Assembly: GCA_011171075.1 (NCBI GenBank)
Contig: DUFD01000040.1
Span: 1 to 47,130, forward strand
Direction: 5' to 3'
Length of the DNA: 47,130 bases
DNA from: Dehalococcoidia bacterium
Lineage (GTDB): Bacteria; Chloroflexota; Dehalococcoidia; Dehalococcoidales; Fen-1064
Below the pieces are notes generated by a model. It was not told the origin of the DNA, ran no database searches, and was given only the letters and a program-made list of their open reading frames with translations. Made by a program: the position numbers and the translations under genes. This document shows positions 25,174 through 32,795 of the stretch, in pieces (position 1 is the stretch's first letter; the number at the start of each line of letters is the position of its first letter).

Positions 25174-25508
25174 AGAGGGTTCGCATTACCGAGGAACTCG
25201 CCTATGGGGGTGCCCTGGACCGTCTCACCGGCTCTGAACAGCCGGCGCGAACTCCGCCGGAGAAGAAGGAGACGGTCCCGGAACCGGAGACAAGCCGCAT
25301 CAAGTTATCGGTCTTCCTTAACCGTGGTGAGGACGCATACCTGGAGTCCCTGGCATCGACCGCCAAGTTCAGCGGCGGTAAAAAACTGAGCAAGACCAGA
25401 CTCATCGAGGCGATGGTCAAGGCTTTCCGGACGAGCGGACTGGACGTGCGGGGTGTCAGAACCGACGAAGAGCTCCTTAATAGAGTAGTTACGCAATTGC
25501 GTAAATGA
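25170..25508 (+). CDS. ParA partner, ribbon-helix-helix-like DNA-binding protein
   Basis: 112 residues. A flexible, Pro/Glu-rich N-terminal arm (about 1-42) begins with basic MKRVRITEEL and precedes a domain at about 43-92: a predicted strand RIKLSVFLNR, helix GEDAYLESLAS and a helix after SKTRLIEAMVKAFRTSGL. This order fits a ribbon-helix-helix fold, the type used by ParG- and Omega-like centromere-binding partners, whose N-terminal arm stimulates the ParA ATPase. The identity is inferred from layout. The ATG overlaps the parA stop, and the gene's last codons lie inside repeat cluster 3. Confidence 0.7.
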   Translation: MKRVRITEELAYGGALDRLTGSEQPARTPPEKKETVPEPETSRIKLSVFLNRGEDAYLESLASTAKFSGGKKLSKTRLIEAMVKAFRTSGLDVRGVRTDEELLNRVVTQLRK

Positions 25509-25511
25509 GCA
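25479..25511 (+). repeat. 8-bp unit cluster 3, at the end of the ParA partner gene
   Basis: Units GTTACGCA (25488-25495), ATTGCGTA (25496-25503) and AATGAGCA (25504-25511). TTACGCAATTGCGTAA at 25489-25504 is a perfect 16-bp palindrome, the best in the set. The leader AATAGAGTA matches the leader of clusters 1 and 5. Confidence 0.7.
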
Positions 25512-25789
25512 TTAACATTGAGACGATAATGAAACTATTATCTGATATCGTATGGGATATGTAACAGTGAACATTCTAAGGTCTACGAGCAAGAAAAACT
25601 CAGCATAACCAGTTTTATAGGCCTGGCCCGATAGTTTAATACCCCCTGAGAACGTCCAGGATCGATTTTCAGCCCCCTTTGCCTTTTCAAGAGTCTCTTC
25701 ATATTGCCCAACTATTAACCGGGGGCTTTAAGGCACAGTTTGTGTTGGTAGCACAATAGATATTTGACTGAGTAATATACACAAGGTGT

Positions 25790-26413
25790 TTATGCGTCGT
25801 GGATAGGTACATTCCCCTTTGTGAACAGCAGCGGGAAGACGATATCGCTCAGGCAGCATGGCAGCCACACAGCCAGGAAGAGGAAAACGAAGATGGGCAG
25901 GAACTGAATCCATTCGACTGTTTCCCCGAGGGCCATTATGGTATGGAAAAGCGATGCCCAGGTACTAACAAGCACGTGTCCGGCGTGTGGAAATTGCGTG
26001 CTCGACCTCCACAGGCCGATGGCAATACCGAGAAACGCCGCGGGGTTGACAATCTGCCACTCCTCGATGAAGCCGATATGAGCCTCGGCATGGGGGAGGT
26101 CCAGGAGTAACTCACCGATATAGGGGACCACCGAGTCGCTGAGTGTGGCTATGCCGATTGAACCGAAGTATCCTATCAGTATTGCCGGTATGATTCGACC
26201 ACGCGTGTGTTTGCGGTACATGGCGGTGGTCACTCCGGCACTGAGTACGACATGAAGCGGATGCAATACGTAGAAGACTGTCTCCGAGACGTCACTCACT
26301 GGTGAGAGGGCTCCGACTGCCACGATAATTATTATAGCCACGATTCCGGTTACTGCCCCGAGAGCAGTAAATGGAATATGGTGCCTTAGCTCGGTTGCTA
26401 TTCGCTGGAGCAT
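25790..26413 (-). CDS. Histidine-rich polytopic membrane protein, unknown function
   Basis: 207 residues with about five or six membrane segments. His residues fall in and near the membrane: HPLHVVLSAG, DLPHAEAHIGFIEEWQ and FPHAGHVLVSTWASLFH. The first segment is a long run of Ile/Val. It lies 14 nt after a Fur-family gene in the same direction, so it is likely its operon partner and target. A metal permease or metal-sensing membrane protein is possible but unproven. I do not recognise the family. Confidence 0.75.
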   Translation of the reverse strand: MLQRIATELRHHIPFTALGAVTGIVAIIIIVAVGALSPVSDVSETVFYVLHPLHVVLSAGVTTAMYRKHTRGRIIPAILIGYFGSIGIATLSDSVVPYIGELLLDLPHAEAHIGFIEEWQIVNPAAFLGIAIGLWRSSTQFPHAGHVLVSTWASLFHTIMALGETVEWIQFLPIFVFLFLAVWLPCCLSDIVFPLLFTKGNVPIHDA

Positions 26414-26427
26414 TTCTCTCCTGGGAG

Positions 26428-26886
26428 CTATCCTGAAGGTGATTGTCTCTCCTGACAGACTTGGCAGAGGCCGGTGAACTCAAGAAGGTGGTCGTCGATG
26501 CGAAAGCCGCTCTCGTGACTGAGCCTTGCTTCAAGTGTGGAAAGGCTATTCTCGATAATATTGGCTCCCGCGAAGTCTACCACCTTACCGCAGCCGGAGC
26601 ATATCAGGTGGTGGTGATGACGTGGTGTGCCGGCGGTATAGCTGGGGCAGTTGTCGCCGGTATGCAGCTCGCATATGAGGCCCAGTTCGACCAGCAGCTT
26701 GAGGGTACGGTAGATGGTTACCAGGCCGATACCAGAATGGTTCTTGCTGACCTTCTCGAAAATTTCAGCCGGCGTGAGGTGGTCCGGGCTGGAGGTAAGG
26801 GTATGTATCACCACGCGTCTCTGCGGAGTGAGCTTGTATCCGTGTCGCCTGAGGGTGGCAGTAATACTCCTATCGGAAAGCTTCAT
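26428..26886 (-). CDS. Fur-family metal-responsive regulator, second copy in the window
   Basis: 152 residues. Winged helix with LTPQRRVV and recognition helix around LVTIYRTLKLL, His90-93, Cys96-x2-Cys99 and Cys141-x2-Cys144. It differs clearly from the 8.1-kb copy, so the two probably sense different metals or peroxide. Start ATG at 26886. A consensus promoter lies upstream, and the gene is the first of a two-gene operon. Confidence 0.9.
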   Translation of the reverse strand: MKLSDRSITATLRRHGYKLTPQRRVVIHTLTSSPDHLTPAEIFEKVSKNHSGIGLVTIYRTLKLLVELGLICELHTGDNCPSYTAGTPRHHHHLICSGCGKVVDFAGANIIENSLSTLEARLSHESGFRIDDHLLEFTGLCQVCQERQSPSG

Positions 26887-26919
26887 TCTCTCTGCTAAAT
26901 GAAAAATATTGTCAGTTGC

Positions 26920-26948
26920 ACTCTAGCGTAAAAATATGGAAATGTCAA
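26920..26948 (-). promoter_or_regulatory. Promoter of the second Fur-family operon
   Basis: On the minus strand TTGACA (26948-26943), a 17-bp spacer and TAGAGT (26925-26920). The transcript leader from about 26913 is A/T-rich and could hold an operator. Confidence 0.65.
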
Positions 26949-26971
26949 TAGTGTTGCCCTTAATCAATTAG

Positions 26972-27019
26972 AAAGTGTAATTGCGTAAATGCGCAGATAC
27001 GCCATTGAGGAATTACTCA
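26972..27019 (+). repeat. 8-bp unit cluster 4, between the second Fur gene and mdh
   Basis: Six successive 8-bp steps: AAAGTGTA, ATTGCGTA (26980-26987), AATGCGCA (26988-26995), GATACGCC, ATTGAGGA and ATTACTCA. The two central units fit the consensus exactly or nearly so; the outer ones are degenerate but keep the period. Confidence 0.6.
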
Positions 27020-27056
27020 TTACCATTTGTTCCTAGTATTTTCCCTATCTGTAGTA

Positions 27057-27085
27057 TTGCCGAACCCCGGGAAAAACAGTAGAAT
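27057..27085 (+). promoter_or_regulatory. Predicted mdh promoter
   Basis: TTGCCG (27057-27062), a 17-bp spacer and TAGAAT (27080-27085). It lies inside the longest open frame, so the true mdh start must be downstream, at 27120. Confidence 0.6.
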
Positions 27086-27119
27086 GAAAGCGTCCATAAT
27101 ATCTGAAGAGGTGTATTTC

Positions 27120-28055
27120 ATGAGCGGTCCGTTGAAGGTAACTGTTATTGGTGCCGGTAATGTCGGTGCAACCTGCGCCCAACGAATAGCCGAGCGTAAT
27201 TATGCGAATGTCGTCCTGCTTGACATTATTGAGGGTCTGCCTCAGGGTAAGGCACTGGATATACAGCAGTCAGCGCAGGTGCTTAGATTTGACGCGCGTA
27301 TTATTGGAACGAATCGGTACGATGAAACGGCCGGCTCTGATGTGGTGGTGATAACCTCTGGTTCGCCACGGAAACCGGGAATGTCGCGCGATGACCTGCT
27401 GCTGACCAACATGAAGATTGTCGGTGAGGTGACCAAAAAGGTAGTCAGTGAATCACCAAACAGTGTAATCGTCGTTGCCACCAATCCGGTGGATGCTATG
27501 GTCCAGATGGCACTCCACGTGAGTAAATTCCCCAGGGAGAGGGTTATCGGTCTGTCCGGCGTGCTTGATGCTGCCAGGCTGAGCCTCTTTGTCGCCGACG
27601 AGTTGAAAATGGATGTCGATGCTGTCGATGCCTACGTTCTGGGTGAGCATGGCAAGAATATGGTGGTTTTCCCGCGGTTTACCACCGTTAACGGCACCCC
27701 GATAACCGAGCTCATGCCGGCAGAAACAATCAGCAAGCTGGTGGAGCGTACCGTTGGTGGTGGGGCGGAGATTGTCGGATTACTCAAGACTGGCAGTGCA
27801 TATTACGCACCGTCGGCGGCCATTGAGCACATGGTCGAATCGATTCTTCTCGACAAAAAGAGGACGCTCTGTTGCGCCGTCCGCCTCAATGGTGAGTACG
27901 GACTGAATGACACCGTCATCAGCGTGCCGGTAAAACTGGGCGAGGGTGGTATCAGGGAAGTGGTCGAGCTTGATTTAACCGCCGAAGAGAGACAGGCCCT
28001 ATCCATATCCGCCCAGGCGGTGCGGGAGTTGATAGGGGTGATGAAGCTTAGTTGA
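27120..28055 (+). CDS. mdh: Malate dehydrogenase
   Basis: 311 residues, LDH-like type. NAD-binding GAGNVG at 11-16. Substrate-binding Arg84 and Arg90 in SPRKPGMSR mark malate/oxaloacetate use; a lactate dehydrogenase would have Gln at the first. VATNPVDAM and catalytic His177 in GEHGKNM follow. ATG at 27120 has GAGG upstream and fits the promoter; an upstream extension of 31 codons is rejected because it covers the promoter. Followed by fumarase, giving a malate-fumarate segment of the TCA route. Confidence 0.94.
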   Translation: MSGPLKVTVIGAGNVGATCAQRIAERNYANVVLLDIIEGLPQGKALDIQQSAQVLRFDARIIGTNRYDETAGSDVVVITSGSPRKPGMSRDDLLLTNMKIVGEVTKKVVSESPNSVIVVATNPVDAMVQMALHVSKFPRERVIGLSGVLDAARLSLFVADELKMDVDAVDAYVLGEHGKNMVVFPRFTTVNGTPITELMPAETISKLVERTVGGGAEIVGLLKTGSAYYAPSAAIEHMVESILLDKKRTLCCAVRLNGEYGLNDTVISVPVKLGEGGIREVVELDLTAEERQALSISAQAVRELIGVMKLS

Positions 28056-28069
28056 CGTCGTATATTTCC

Positions 28070-28120
28070 GCAAGAGAGTAACTGCGTAATTGCGTAAATA
28101 CTGATACAGGTAATTACCCA
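28070..28120 (+). repeat. 8-bp unit cluster 5, between mdh and the fumarase gene
   Basis: Leader GCAAGAGAGTA (28070-28080), then ACTGCGTA (28081-28088), ATTGCGTA (28089-28096), AATACTGA, TACAGGTA and ATTACCCA. The first 17 bases equal cluster 1 on the opposite strand. Confidence 0.7.
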
Positions 28121-28147
28121 GTCGGCGTACGTTTAGATAAAGCGGTT

Positions 28148-28167
28148 GTTTAAGAGGGGCGTAGCCC
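28148..28167 (+). repeat. Short palindromic element shared with 44821
   Basis: GTTTAAGAGGGGCGTAGCCC differs by one base from the sequence at 44821-44840. Here the second arm is decayed, so the hairpin is short. Probably a copy of a dispersed genome repeat. Confidence 0.5.
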
Positions 28168-28237
28168 ATCTACAGAATAATCTTCACCCTCTTTTGTCGA
28201 ATGGAGGGGGAGTAGGGGGAGGATTCACTGTAATCAT

Positions 28238-29083
28238 ATGAGAGAGATTAAGGCCGGGAAAATCACCGAAACGATTGCCCATCTCTGCCAGCAGGCAAAC
28301 TATGAACTGGGTGATGATGTTCTGGCTGCCTTAGAACGAGCGGAGCAGACCGAAAAGTCGCCACTGGGCCGCGCCGTCCTCAGGGAATTGCTTGAGAACG
28401 CACAGATTGCACGAGAAGGCGTCTTTCCGCTCTGTCAGGATTGTGGAACCGCTGTGGTATTTTTAGACGTAGGACAGGACGTTCACATCGTTGGAGGGGA
28501 GCTTCAACAAGCCGTTAACGAAGGAGTCCGCCAAGCCTACGCTCAGAGCTACCTGCGCAAGTCAATGGTGAAACAGCCGTTTACCGAGCGGGTGAATACC
28601 GGTGATAATACCCCGGCGGTGGTCCATACCGAGATTGTCCCCGGCGACCGACTCAGGATTGCGGTGATGGCCAAAGGTGGCGGGGCTGAGAACATGAGCC
28701 GACTGGCCATGCTCAAGCCGGCCCAGGGTAGGGAAGGCATCATCGAGACGGTCGTCAATGCCGTTGACGAGGCCGGAGGCATGCCCTGTCCGCCATTGAT
28801 TATCGGGCTGGGGATTGGCGGCACAGCCGAAATGGCGATGCTCCAGGCCAAGAGGTCGCTGCTGCGTCCGGTTGGGCAGCCAAGTCCCGACCCTGAGTTG
28901 GCCGGGCTTGAGAGGGATATACTGGAGCGTGTTAACGACCTGGGTATCGGGCCAATGGGTCTCGGTGGCCGCACGACTGCCTTGGCGGTCCATGCACTGG
29001 CGATGCCGGCCCATATTGCCAGTATGCCCCTGGCAATCAACCTCCAGTGCCACAGCGCCCGACACCGTGAAGCTGTTCTATAG
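28238..29083 (+). CDS. fumA: Fumarate hydratase class I, alpha subunit
   Basis: 281 residues. Oxygen-sensitive [4Fe-4S] hydro-lyase converting fumarate and malate. Cluster ligands are expected in PLCQDCGT (Cys66 and Cys69 region), GGMPCPP and LQCHSARH. GIGGTAEMAMLQAKRSLLR and GPMGLGGRTTALAV are alpha-subunit signatures. The beta subunit lies 0.8 kb downstream with a HAD gene in between. Tartrate dehydratase (TtdA) is a close relative, but the mdh neighbour favours fumarase. The symbol follows the two-subunit naming used in anaerobes. Confidence 0.92.
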   Translation: MREIKAGKITETIAHLCQQANYELGDDVLAALERAEQTEKSPLGRAVLRELLENAQIAREGVFPLCQDCGTAVVFLDVGQDVHIVGGELQQAVNEGVRQAYAQSYLRKSMVKQPFTERVNTGDNTPAVVHTEIVPGDRLRIAVMAKGGGAENMSRLAMLKPAQGREGIIETVVNAVDEAGGMPCPPLIIGLGIGGTAEMAMLQAKRSLLRPVGQPSPDPELAGLERDILERVNDLGIGPMGLGGRTTALAVHALAMPAHIASMPLAINLQCHSARHREAVL

Positions 29084-29110
29084 GGCTTTCATTTTGGATG
29101 TGGAGGAAGC

Positions 29111-29824
29111 ATGCGCAGACCCGCCGGTGTAATCTTTGATTTGGGTGACACAGTTATACATCTGCAATCGGTAGATTTTATCGCTGGAAACAAGAGGCTG
29201 CTCGAATTTGCTGAGAACCCTCTCGACCTGACCGCTGAAGAAATCCAGCACTTTGCCGATGAGCTCAGCCGTGAAGCCCTTCAGGTCCGGGAGAATTCAA
29301 TGGTTGAGTACAGTTTTCAGAGTTTCCAGAGGCTACTTTATGAGAACCTGGGTATTTCCTTTACCATGAGTCCGTATGAGCTGGAGAAGGAGTTCTGGGA
29401 CGCTGCTATAGAGTATTCGCCTTGCGAAGGTATTTTCGACGTGCTGGACACGCTGGACAAGTACCGAATCAAGACTGGCGTCCTTAGCAATTCTGGCTTC
29501 ACTGGAGCCGTCCTTGAGGAGGAACTGGCCAGGCATAACCTGGCCCACAGGTTTTCTTTCCTGATATCAAGTATTGATTACGTGTTCCGAAAACCGCATA
29601 ACCGCATCTTCCAGATTGCTGTCAAGAAGATGGACCGTGAACCTCAGGATATCTGGTTCGTCGGGGATAAATTGGAGTACGATATCAGGGGGGCAATCGA
29701 CTACGGCCTGTATCCAGTCTGGTATAACCCGGAAGGAAAGCCGGGTGAGATAGATGGTGACTACCTGGTAGTAAGAAACTGGCACGAGTTTAGGGAGAAG
29801 GTTGAGTCGCTCTGTGGTCATTGA
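29111..29824 (+). CDS. HAD superfamily hydrolase
   Basis: 237 residues. Motif I is FDLGDTV (nucleophile Asp10), a variant of DxDGT in which the second Asp is moved by one place. Motif II is VLSNSG, motif III the Lys of RKPHNRIF, and motif IV FVGDKLEYDIRGA. A helical cap lies at about 18-95. Likely a phosphatase of the HAD-IA class; substrate unknown. GGAGGAAGC precedes the ATG. It separates the fumarase subunits. Confidence 0.85.
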   Translation: MRRPAGVIFDLGDTVIHLQSVDFIAGNKRLLEFAENPLDLTAEEIQHFADELSREALQVRENSMVEYSFQSFQRLLYENLGISFTMSPYELEKEFWDAAIEYSPCEGIFDVLDTLDKYRIKTGVLSNSGFTGAVLEEELARHNLAHRFSFLISSIDYVFRKPHNRIFQIAVKKMDREPQDIWFVGDKLEYDIRGAIDYGLYPVWYNPEGKPGEIDGDYLVVRNWHEFREKVESLCGH

Positions 29825-29853
29825 TTGCGGCCACGCATCGATACTGCTACAAT
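29825..29853 (+). promoter_or_regulatory. Possible internal promoter before the fumarase beta gene
   Basis: TTGCGG (29825-29830), a 17-bp spacer and TACAAT (29848-29853). This would allow the beta subunit to be made apart from the alpha subunit and the HAD gene. Confidence 0.5.
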
Positions 29854-29891
29854 TTCCCTGAGTATAAACTTCCGGAATAGAAAAGATAGCT

Positions 29892-30455
29892 ATGGAAGAA
29901 GACACACTGCATATAAACTCACCAATTGAACCTGACATAATCGATAAGCTAACCGCCGGGACGAGGGTGCTTATTTCCGGCATAATCTACACCGCCCGTG
30001 ATGCCGCTCACAAGCGGATTATCGATTCTCTGGACAGGGCTGAGGGACTGCCCTTCGACCTGGCCGGACAGACAATCTACTACGCCGGGCCCTCACCGGC
30101 ACGTCCGGGGCAGGTCATTGGCTCCGTGGGACCTACCACCAGCAGCCGCATGGACGTGTTCACTCCCCGGCTGCTGGCTGCCGGTCTGCGTGCCATGATC
30201 GGCAAAGGTAATCGCTCCGCGGCGGTAAGAGCAGCGATAGTACAATGCCACGGGGTCTATTTAGTTGCCGTTGGCGGTGCCGCTGCCCTGATAGCGCGCT
30301 CAATCAAGCAGGTGGATGTCGTGGCATACGACGACCTCGGTCCCGAGGCTATCAGGCGGTTGACCGTCGAGAACTTCCCGGCTATCGTCGCCAATGATGC
30401 CTTTGGCGGTGACCTGTTTGAGCAGGGCAAGGCTGAGTACCGCCGGGGGAGGTGA
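29892..30455 (+). CDS. fumB: Fumarate hydratase class I, beta subunit
   Basis: 187 residues. LTAGTRVLISGIIYTARDAAHKR at the N-terminus, YYAGPSPA and GPTTSSRMDVFTPRLL are the TtdB/FumA-C-terminal signatures, and MIGKGNRS with GGAAALIA complete the active-site domain. Pairs with the alpha subunit at 28238 to form the active enzyme. Four nt before the HIT gene. Confidence 0.93.
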   Translation: MEEDTLHINSPIEPDIIDKLTAGTRVLISGIIYTARDAAHKRIIDSLDRAEGLPFDLAGQTIYYAGPSPARPGQVIGSVGPTTSSRMDVFTPRLLAAGLRAMIGKGNRSAAVRAAIVQCHGVYLVAVGGAAALIARSIKQVDVVAYDDLGPEAIRRLTVENFPAIVANDAFGGDLFEQGKAEYRRGR

Positions 30456-30458
30456 AAA

Positions 30459-30800
30459 ATGGATTGCATTTTCTGCAAGATTGCTGCCGGTGAGATACCG
30501 GCCGACATTCTTCACACCGACGAAGAGGTAATTGCTTTCCGTGACATCAACCCCCAGGCGCCGGTACACGTGGTTATTATCCCGGGCGAGCATTTTACCA
30601 CTCTGGCCGAGCTACCGGAAGAGAAATCGGTGCTGGTGGGGCATATGGTGCACGTGGCCAACAAGCTTGCCGTAAGTGAAGGTATCTCGGAGAGCGGATA
30701 CCGGGTGGTGATTAACTGCGGCAAGCAGGGAGGGCAGGTGGTCCAGCACCTCCATATGCACCTGCTCGGGGGACGACAGCTTGACGGGAACCTCGGCTAA
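30459..30800 (+). CDS. HIT family protein (HINT-like)
   Basis: 113 residues. Cys3-x2-Cys6 and the histidine triad HLHMH (His97, His99, His101) mark a Hint-type nucleotide hydrolase or transferase acting on AMP derivatives such as aminoacyl-AMP or AMP-lysine. ATG at 30459, next to GGGGGAGG. Co-transcribed with the fumarase beta subunit. Confidence 0.92.
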   Translation: MDCIFCKIAAGEIPADILHTDEEVIAFRDINPQAPVHVVIIPGEHFTTLAELPEEKSVLVGHMVHVANKLAVSEGISESGYRVVINCGKQGGQVVQHLHMHLLGGRQLDGNLG

Positions 30801-30820
30801 TCGGGGGGCAGGAGGTCAAT

Positions 30821-31270
30821 TTGGAGCGTGAAGTAGCCAGCTCACTGAAGCAGTTCTTCTCTGTCCAGAAAGACCTCAGCGAACTTGGCGTTATCAGGTC
30901 GCGGGACTACCTTGGCGATATTGGGCGCTATGTCTGCCAGTTGGCCTACGGCCTGAAGGTCACCAAGGGCAGGAAGCCGGTCGTCTACGATGGCAAAATT
31001 GGCAAGTCCCGTGTTGCCGTCAGGCTCAACAACTGCCCCGTAGGTAATCCGGCGCGCCTGACCGAACCGCTTGATTTCGACGAGCTGATTGTCGTGCTGG
31101 GGCCGAACTGCCTGCTCAGGCCGGAGGGTGTGGCCAGCGACTTCATCTTCTATAGGTTTACCCCTGAGGAAGTCCGTAAGCGGTTCAGGAAGACTAAAAG
31201 CGGCTATGTGGGTGGTGGGAATATCTTCGACCGGGCGTATGATAAAGTCCTGAATATTAGGGCAGACTAG
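30821..31270 (+). CDS. Conserved hypothetical protein, DUF6998-like
   Basis: 149 residues, TTG start at 30821 with GGAGG five nt upstream. The middle part, VIRSRDYLGDIGRYVCQLAYGL then VYDG, SRVAVRLNN and LDFDELIVVL, follows the outline of a small nuclease-like family I recall as DUF6998, where G-D-Y-x-E and V-K motifs are usual. Here an Arg and an Arg stand in the E and K positions, so a nuclease activity is doubtful. The match is from memory and needs a profile search. Convergent with the Nudix gene, overlapping 4 nt. Confidence 0.6.
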   Translation: MEREVASSLKQFFSVQKDLSELGVIRSRDYLGDIGRYVCQLAYGLKVTKGRKPVVYDGKIGKSRVAVRLNNCPVGNPARLTEPLDFDELIVVLGPNCLLRPEGVASDFIFYRFTPEEVRKRFRKTKSGYVGGGNIFDRAYDKVLNIRAD

Positions 31271-31761
31271 ATACTGCCGTCTTGAAATAGTCCTATTACT
31301 GTCCTATCTATCTCGTCGATATAGCCGATGTCGGTCTTACCGTCCCAGAACAATATCTTTGCTATCTCGTCGTTCTCCTGGAAGGGGACAGGGTAGGTAA
31401 GCTCTCCCGAGAACAGCGTGCCGTAGTAGATACCATGACGGATACCCCAGTAGATAAGGCTATCTGGCGGGGCGCGGTATTTCAACACTGCTCTGAAGTC
31501 CAGGGACTCTACTTTTTGGTTCGTTTCCTCAAAAAGCTCGCGGACGGCGCAGTCGCGGGCGCTCTCTGTGCCCTCGATGTGGCCACCGGGCAGCTCCCAG
31601 GTCTGCCTTTCACGGTGGTGAACAAGCAGGAAATTACCCTCGTGTCTGATGACCATGAATGTGATTAGCAGCGGCTTGTAGGTATCCGAGGCAAGTTCGC
31701 TCTCCGGTATTCGGCTGTATTCGAGGAGTTCGATTCCATGTCTGTTGACTGCTATGGCCAT
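31267..31761 (-). CDS. Nudix hydrolase
   Basis: 164 residues. Nudix box around GGHIEGTESARDCAVRELFE, with Asn-Gln replacing the usual Gly-hydrophobic pair at the end. WELPGG precedes it. The N-terminal stretch of about 30 residues and a beta-rich C-terminal part are typical. Substrate unknown. Overlaps the upstream toroid gene by 10 nt, so the cluster 31.3-33.6 kb is translated as a unit. Confidence 0.82.
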   Translation of the reverse strand: MAIAVNRHGIELLEYSRIPESELASDTYKPLLITFMVIRHEGNFLLVHHRERQTWELPGGHIEGTESARDCAVRELFEETNQKVESLDFRAVLKYRAPPDSLIYWGIRHGIYYGTLFSGELTYPVPFQENDEIAKILFWDGKTDIGYIDEIDRTVIGLFQDGSI

Positions 31762-32783
31762 CTTTGCTCTATCAGGTTCTTAGCTATTCGTGTCGCGTGG
31801 TACGTCAGCCAATCAGTCTCAACAAGGTGATACAGGCGGTACTTGGCTACTCTGGAATCCATGTCGTCCTGCCGCCGTGAATATCTTGATATTGGCTTGC
31901 CACTGTATCGGAAATGCCCCTGTTCGGCATCATACATCGTCATCAGCCACTCCAGGATTGTTTTAACTGCCTTCTCCTGAAGACCAACGCCAAACTCCGA
32001 GAGCATTACAAGCTCATGTACAATACTGTGACCATGATAGAAGAACCGTTGTATCTCGCGGGCTTCTTTGGTTGATAAATGCCAGACAATGAATTCAAGT
32101 CCCCTGAGCAGTGCTTCCTGATAAGCCGGATTCCTCGAGTAATAGAAGGCCGCTGCATGGTGATAGGAAGAATATGGACAACTGCGGGTCCATTTCATTC
32201 TTTCGTAGTGGGCGGGCCAGACCCATCCGCCGTCTTCGTGTTGCATGCACAGAAGAATGCGGTAACCTTTCTCGACCTTAACATCATCGGTGAGCCCCAC
32301 TGAACCCAGGGCAATCATATAGTGTGAGAATCGGCATGGATTCAATCTGGGCCCGATGCTGGCCAGGTTGATGTCGTCAAGGGCTTTGTTGAAGACCGGA
32401 TACCGGAAGTAGCCGTGCGAGAGCACGTAGTCGCAGGCCTTTTGGACTCGCTGGTCGCGGGCAGAGTAGCCTATTTCTCCCAGGAAAGGCAGAATCCAGA
32501 CCGTGGTCACGTATTTGGGGATTAAAGGGTCATATCCAGATTTGGGGATATATGAATGCTTCTGGGCCCACGAACCGCCGCTGCACCATGAGCCGTCCTC
32601 TTCCTGTTTACCGAATATCTCCTGCACATCCGGGCTGTTTTCTACCTCGTCCCAAAGGTTCCGCATAGGCTCCGAATCATCCGGAGTGCCCAGAAGATGC
32701 TTGAGTGTCAGGTACCTGACCGGCGCCGAGCTGTTGTTGAGGAGCCAGGCTATGTTTTTCTCTATCTGTCCGGCACTGAGCAT
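31752..32783 (-). CDS. Prenyltransferase/squalene-oxidase repeat protein (alpha/alpha toroid)
   Basis: 343 residues, soluble. Two QW-like repeats are clear: KQEEDGSWCSGG and MQHEDGGWVWPAHY, with a further variant AEQGHFRYSG. The Trp/Tyr-rich helical pairs suggest the alpha/alpha toroid of terpene cyclases and prenyltransferases. No DxDD or DCTAE catalytic motif is visible, so it is not an obvious cyclase; such proteins occur with unknown roles. Gene order with small GNAT, thioredoxin-like and Nudix genes is unusual. Confidence 0.75.
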   Translation of the reverse strand: MLSAGQIEKNIAWLLNNSSAPVRYLTLKHLLGTPDDSEPMRNLWDEVENSPDVQEIFGKQEEDGSWCSGGSWAQKHSYIPKSGYDPLIPKYVTTVWILPFLGEIGYSARDQRVQKACDYVLSHGYFRYPVFNKALDDINLASIGPRLNPCRFSHYMIALGSVGLTDDVKVEKGYRILLCMQHEDGGWVWPAHYERMKWTRSCPYSSYHHAAAFYYSRNPAYQEALLRGLEFIVWHLSTKEAREIQRFFYHGHSIVHELVMLSEFGVGLQEKAVKTILEWLMTMYDAEQGHFRYSGKPISRYSRRQDDMDSRVAKYRLYHLVETDWLTYHATRIAKNLIEQRWP

Positions 32784-32795
32784 AATATGCCTCCT

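Noticed and set aside
24397-25508. Integrated plasmid or prophage carrying parA
   Set aside because: No integrase, replication gene, tRNA-type attachment repeat or shift in gene style is visible around it.
27027-27119. N-terminal extension of malate dehydrogenase
   Set aside because: It covers a consensus-like promoter and repeat DNA; the ATG at 27120 has a Shine-Dalgarno and fits family length.
23291-28120. CRISPR array from the short repeats
   Set aside because: Units are 8 bp, in direct contact and widely scattered, with no spacers of uniform length and no cas genes.
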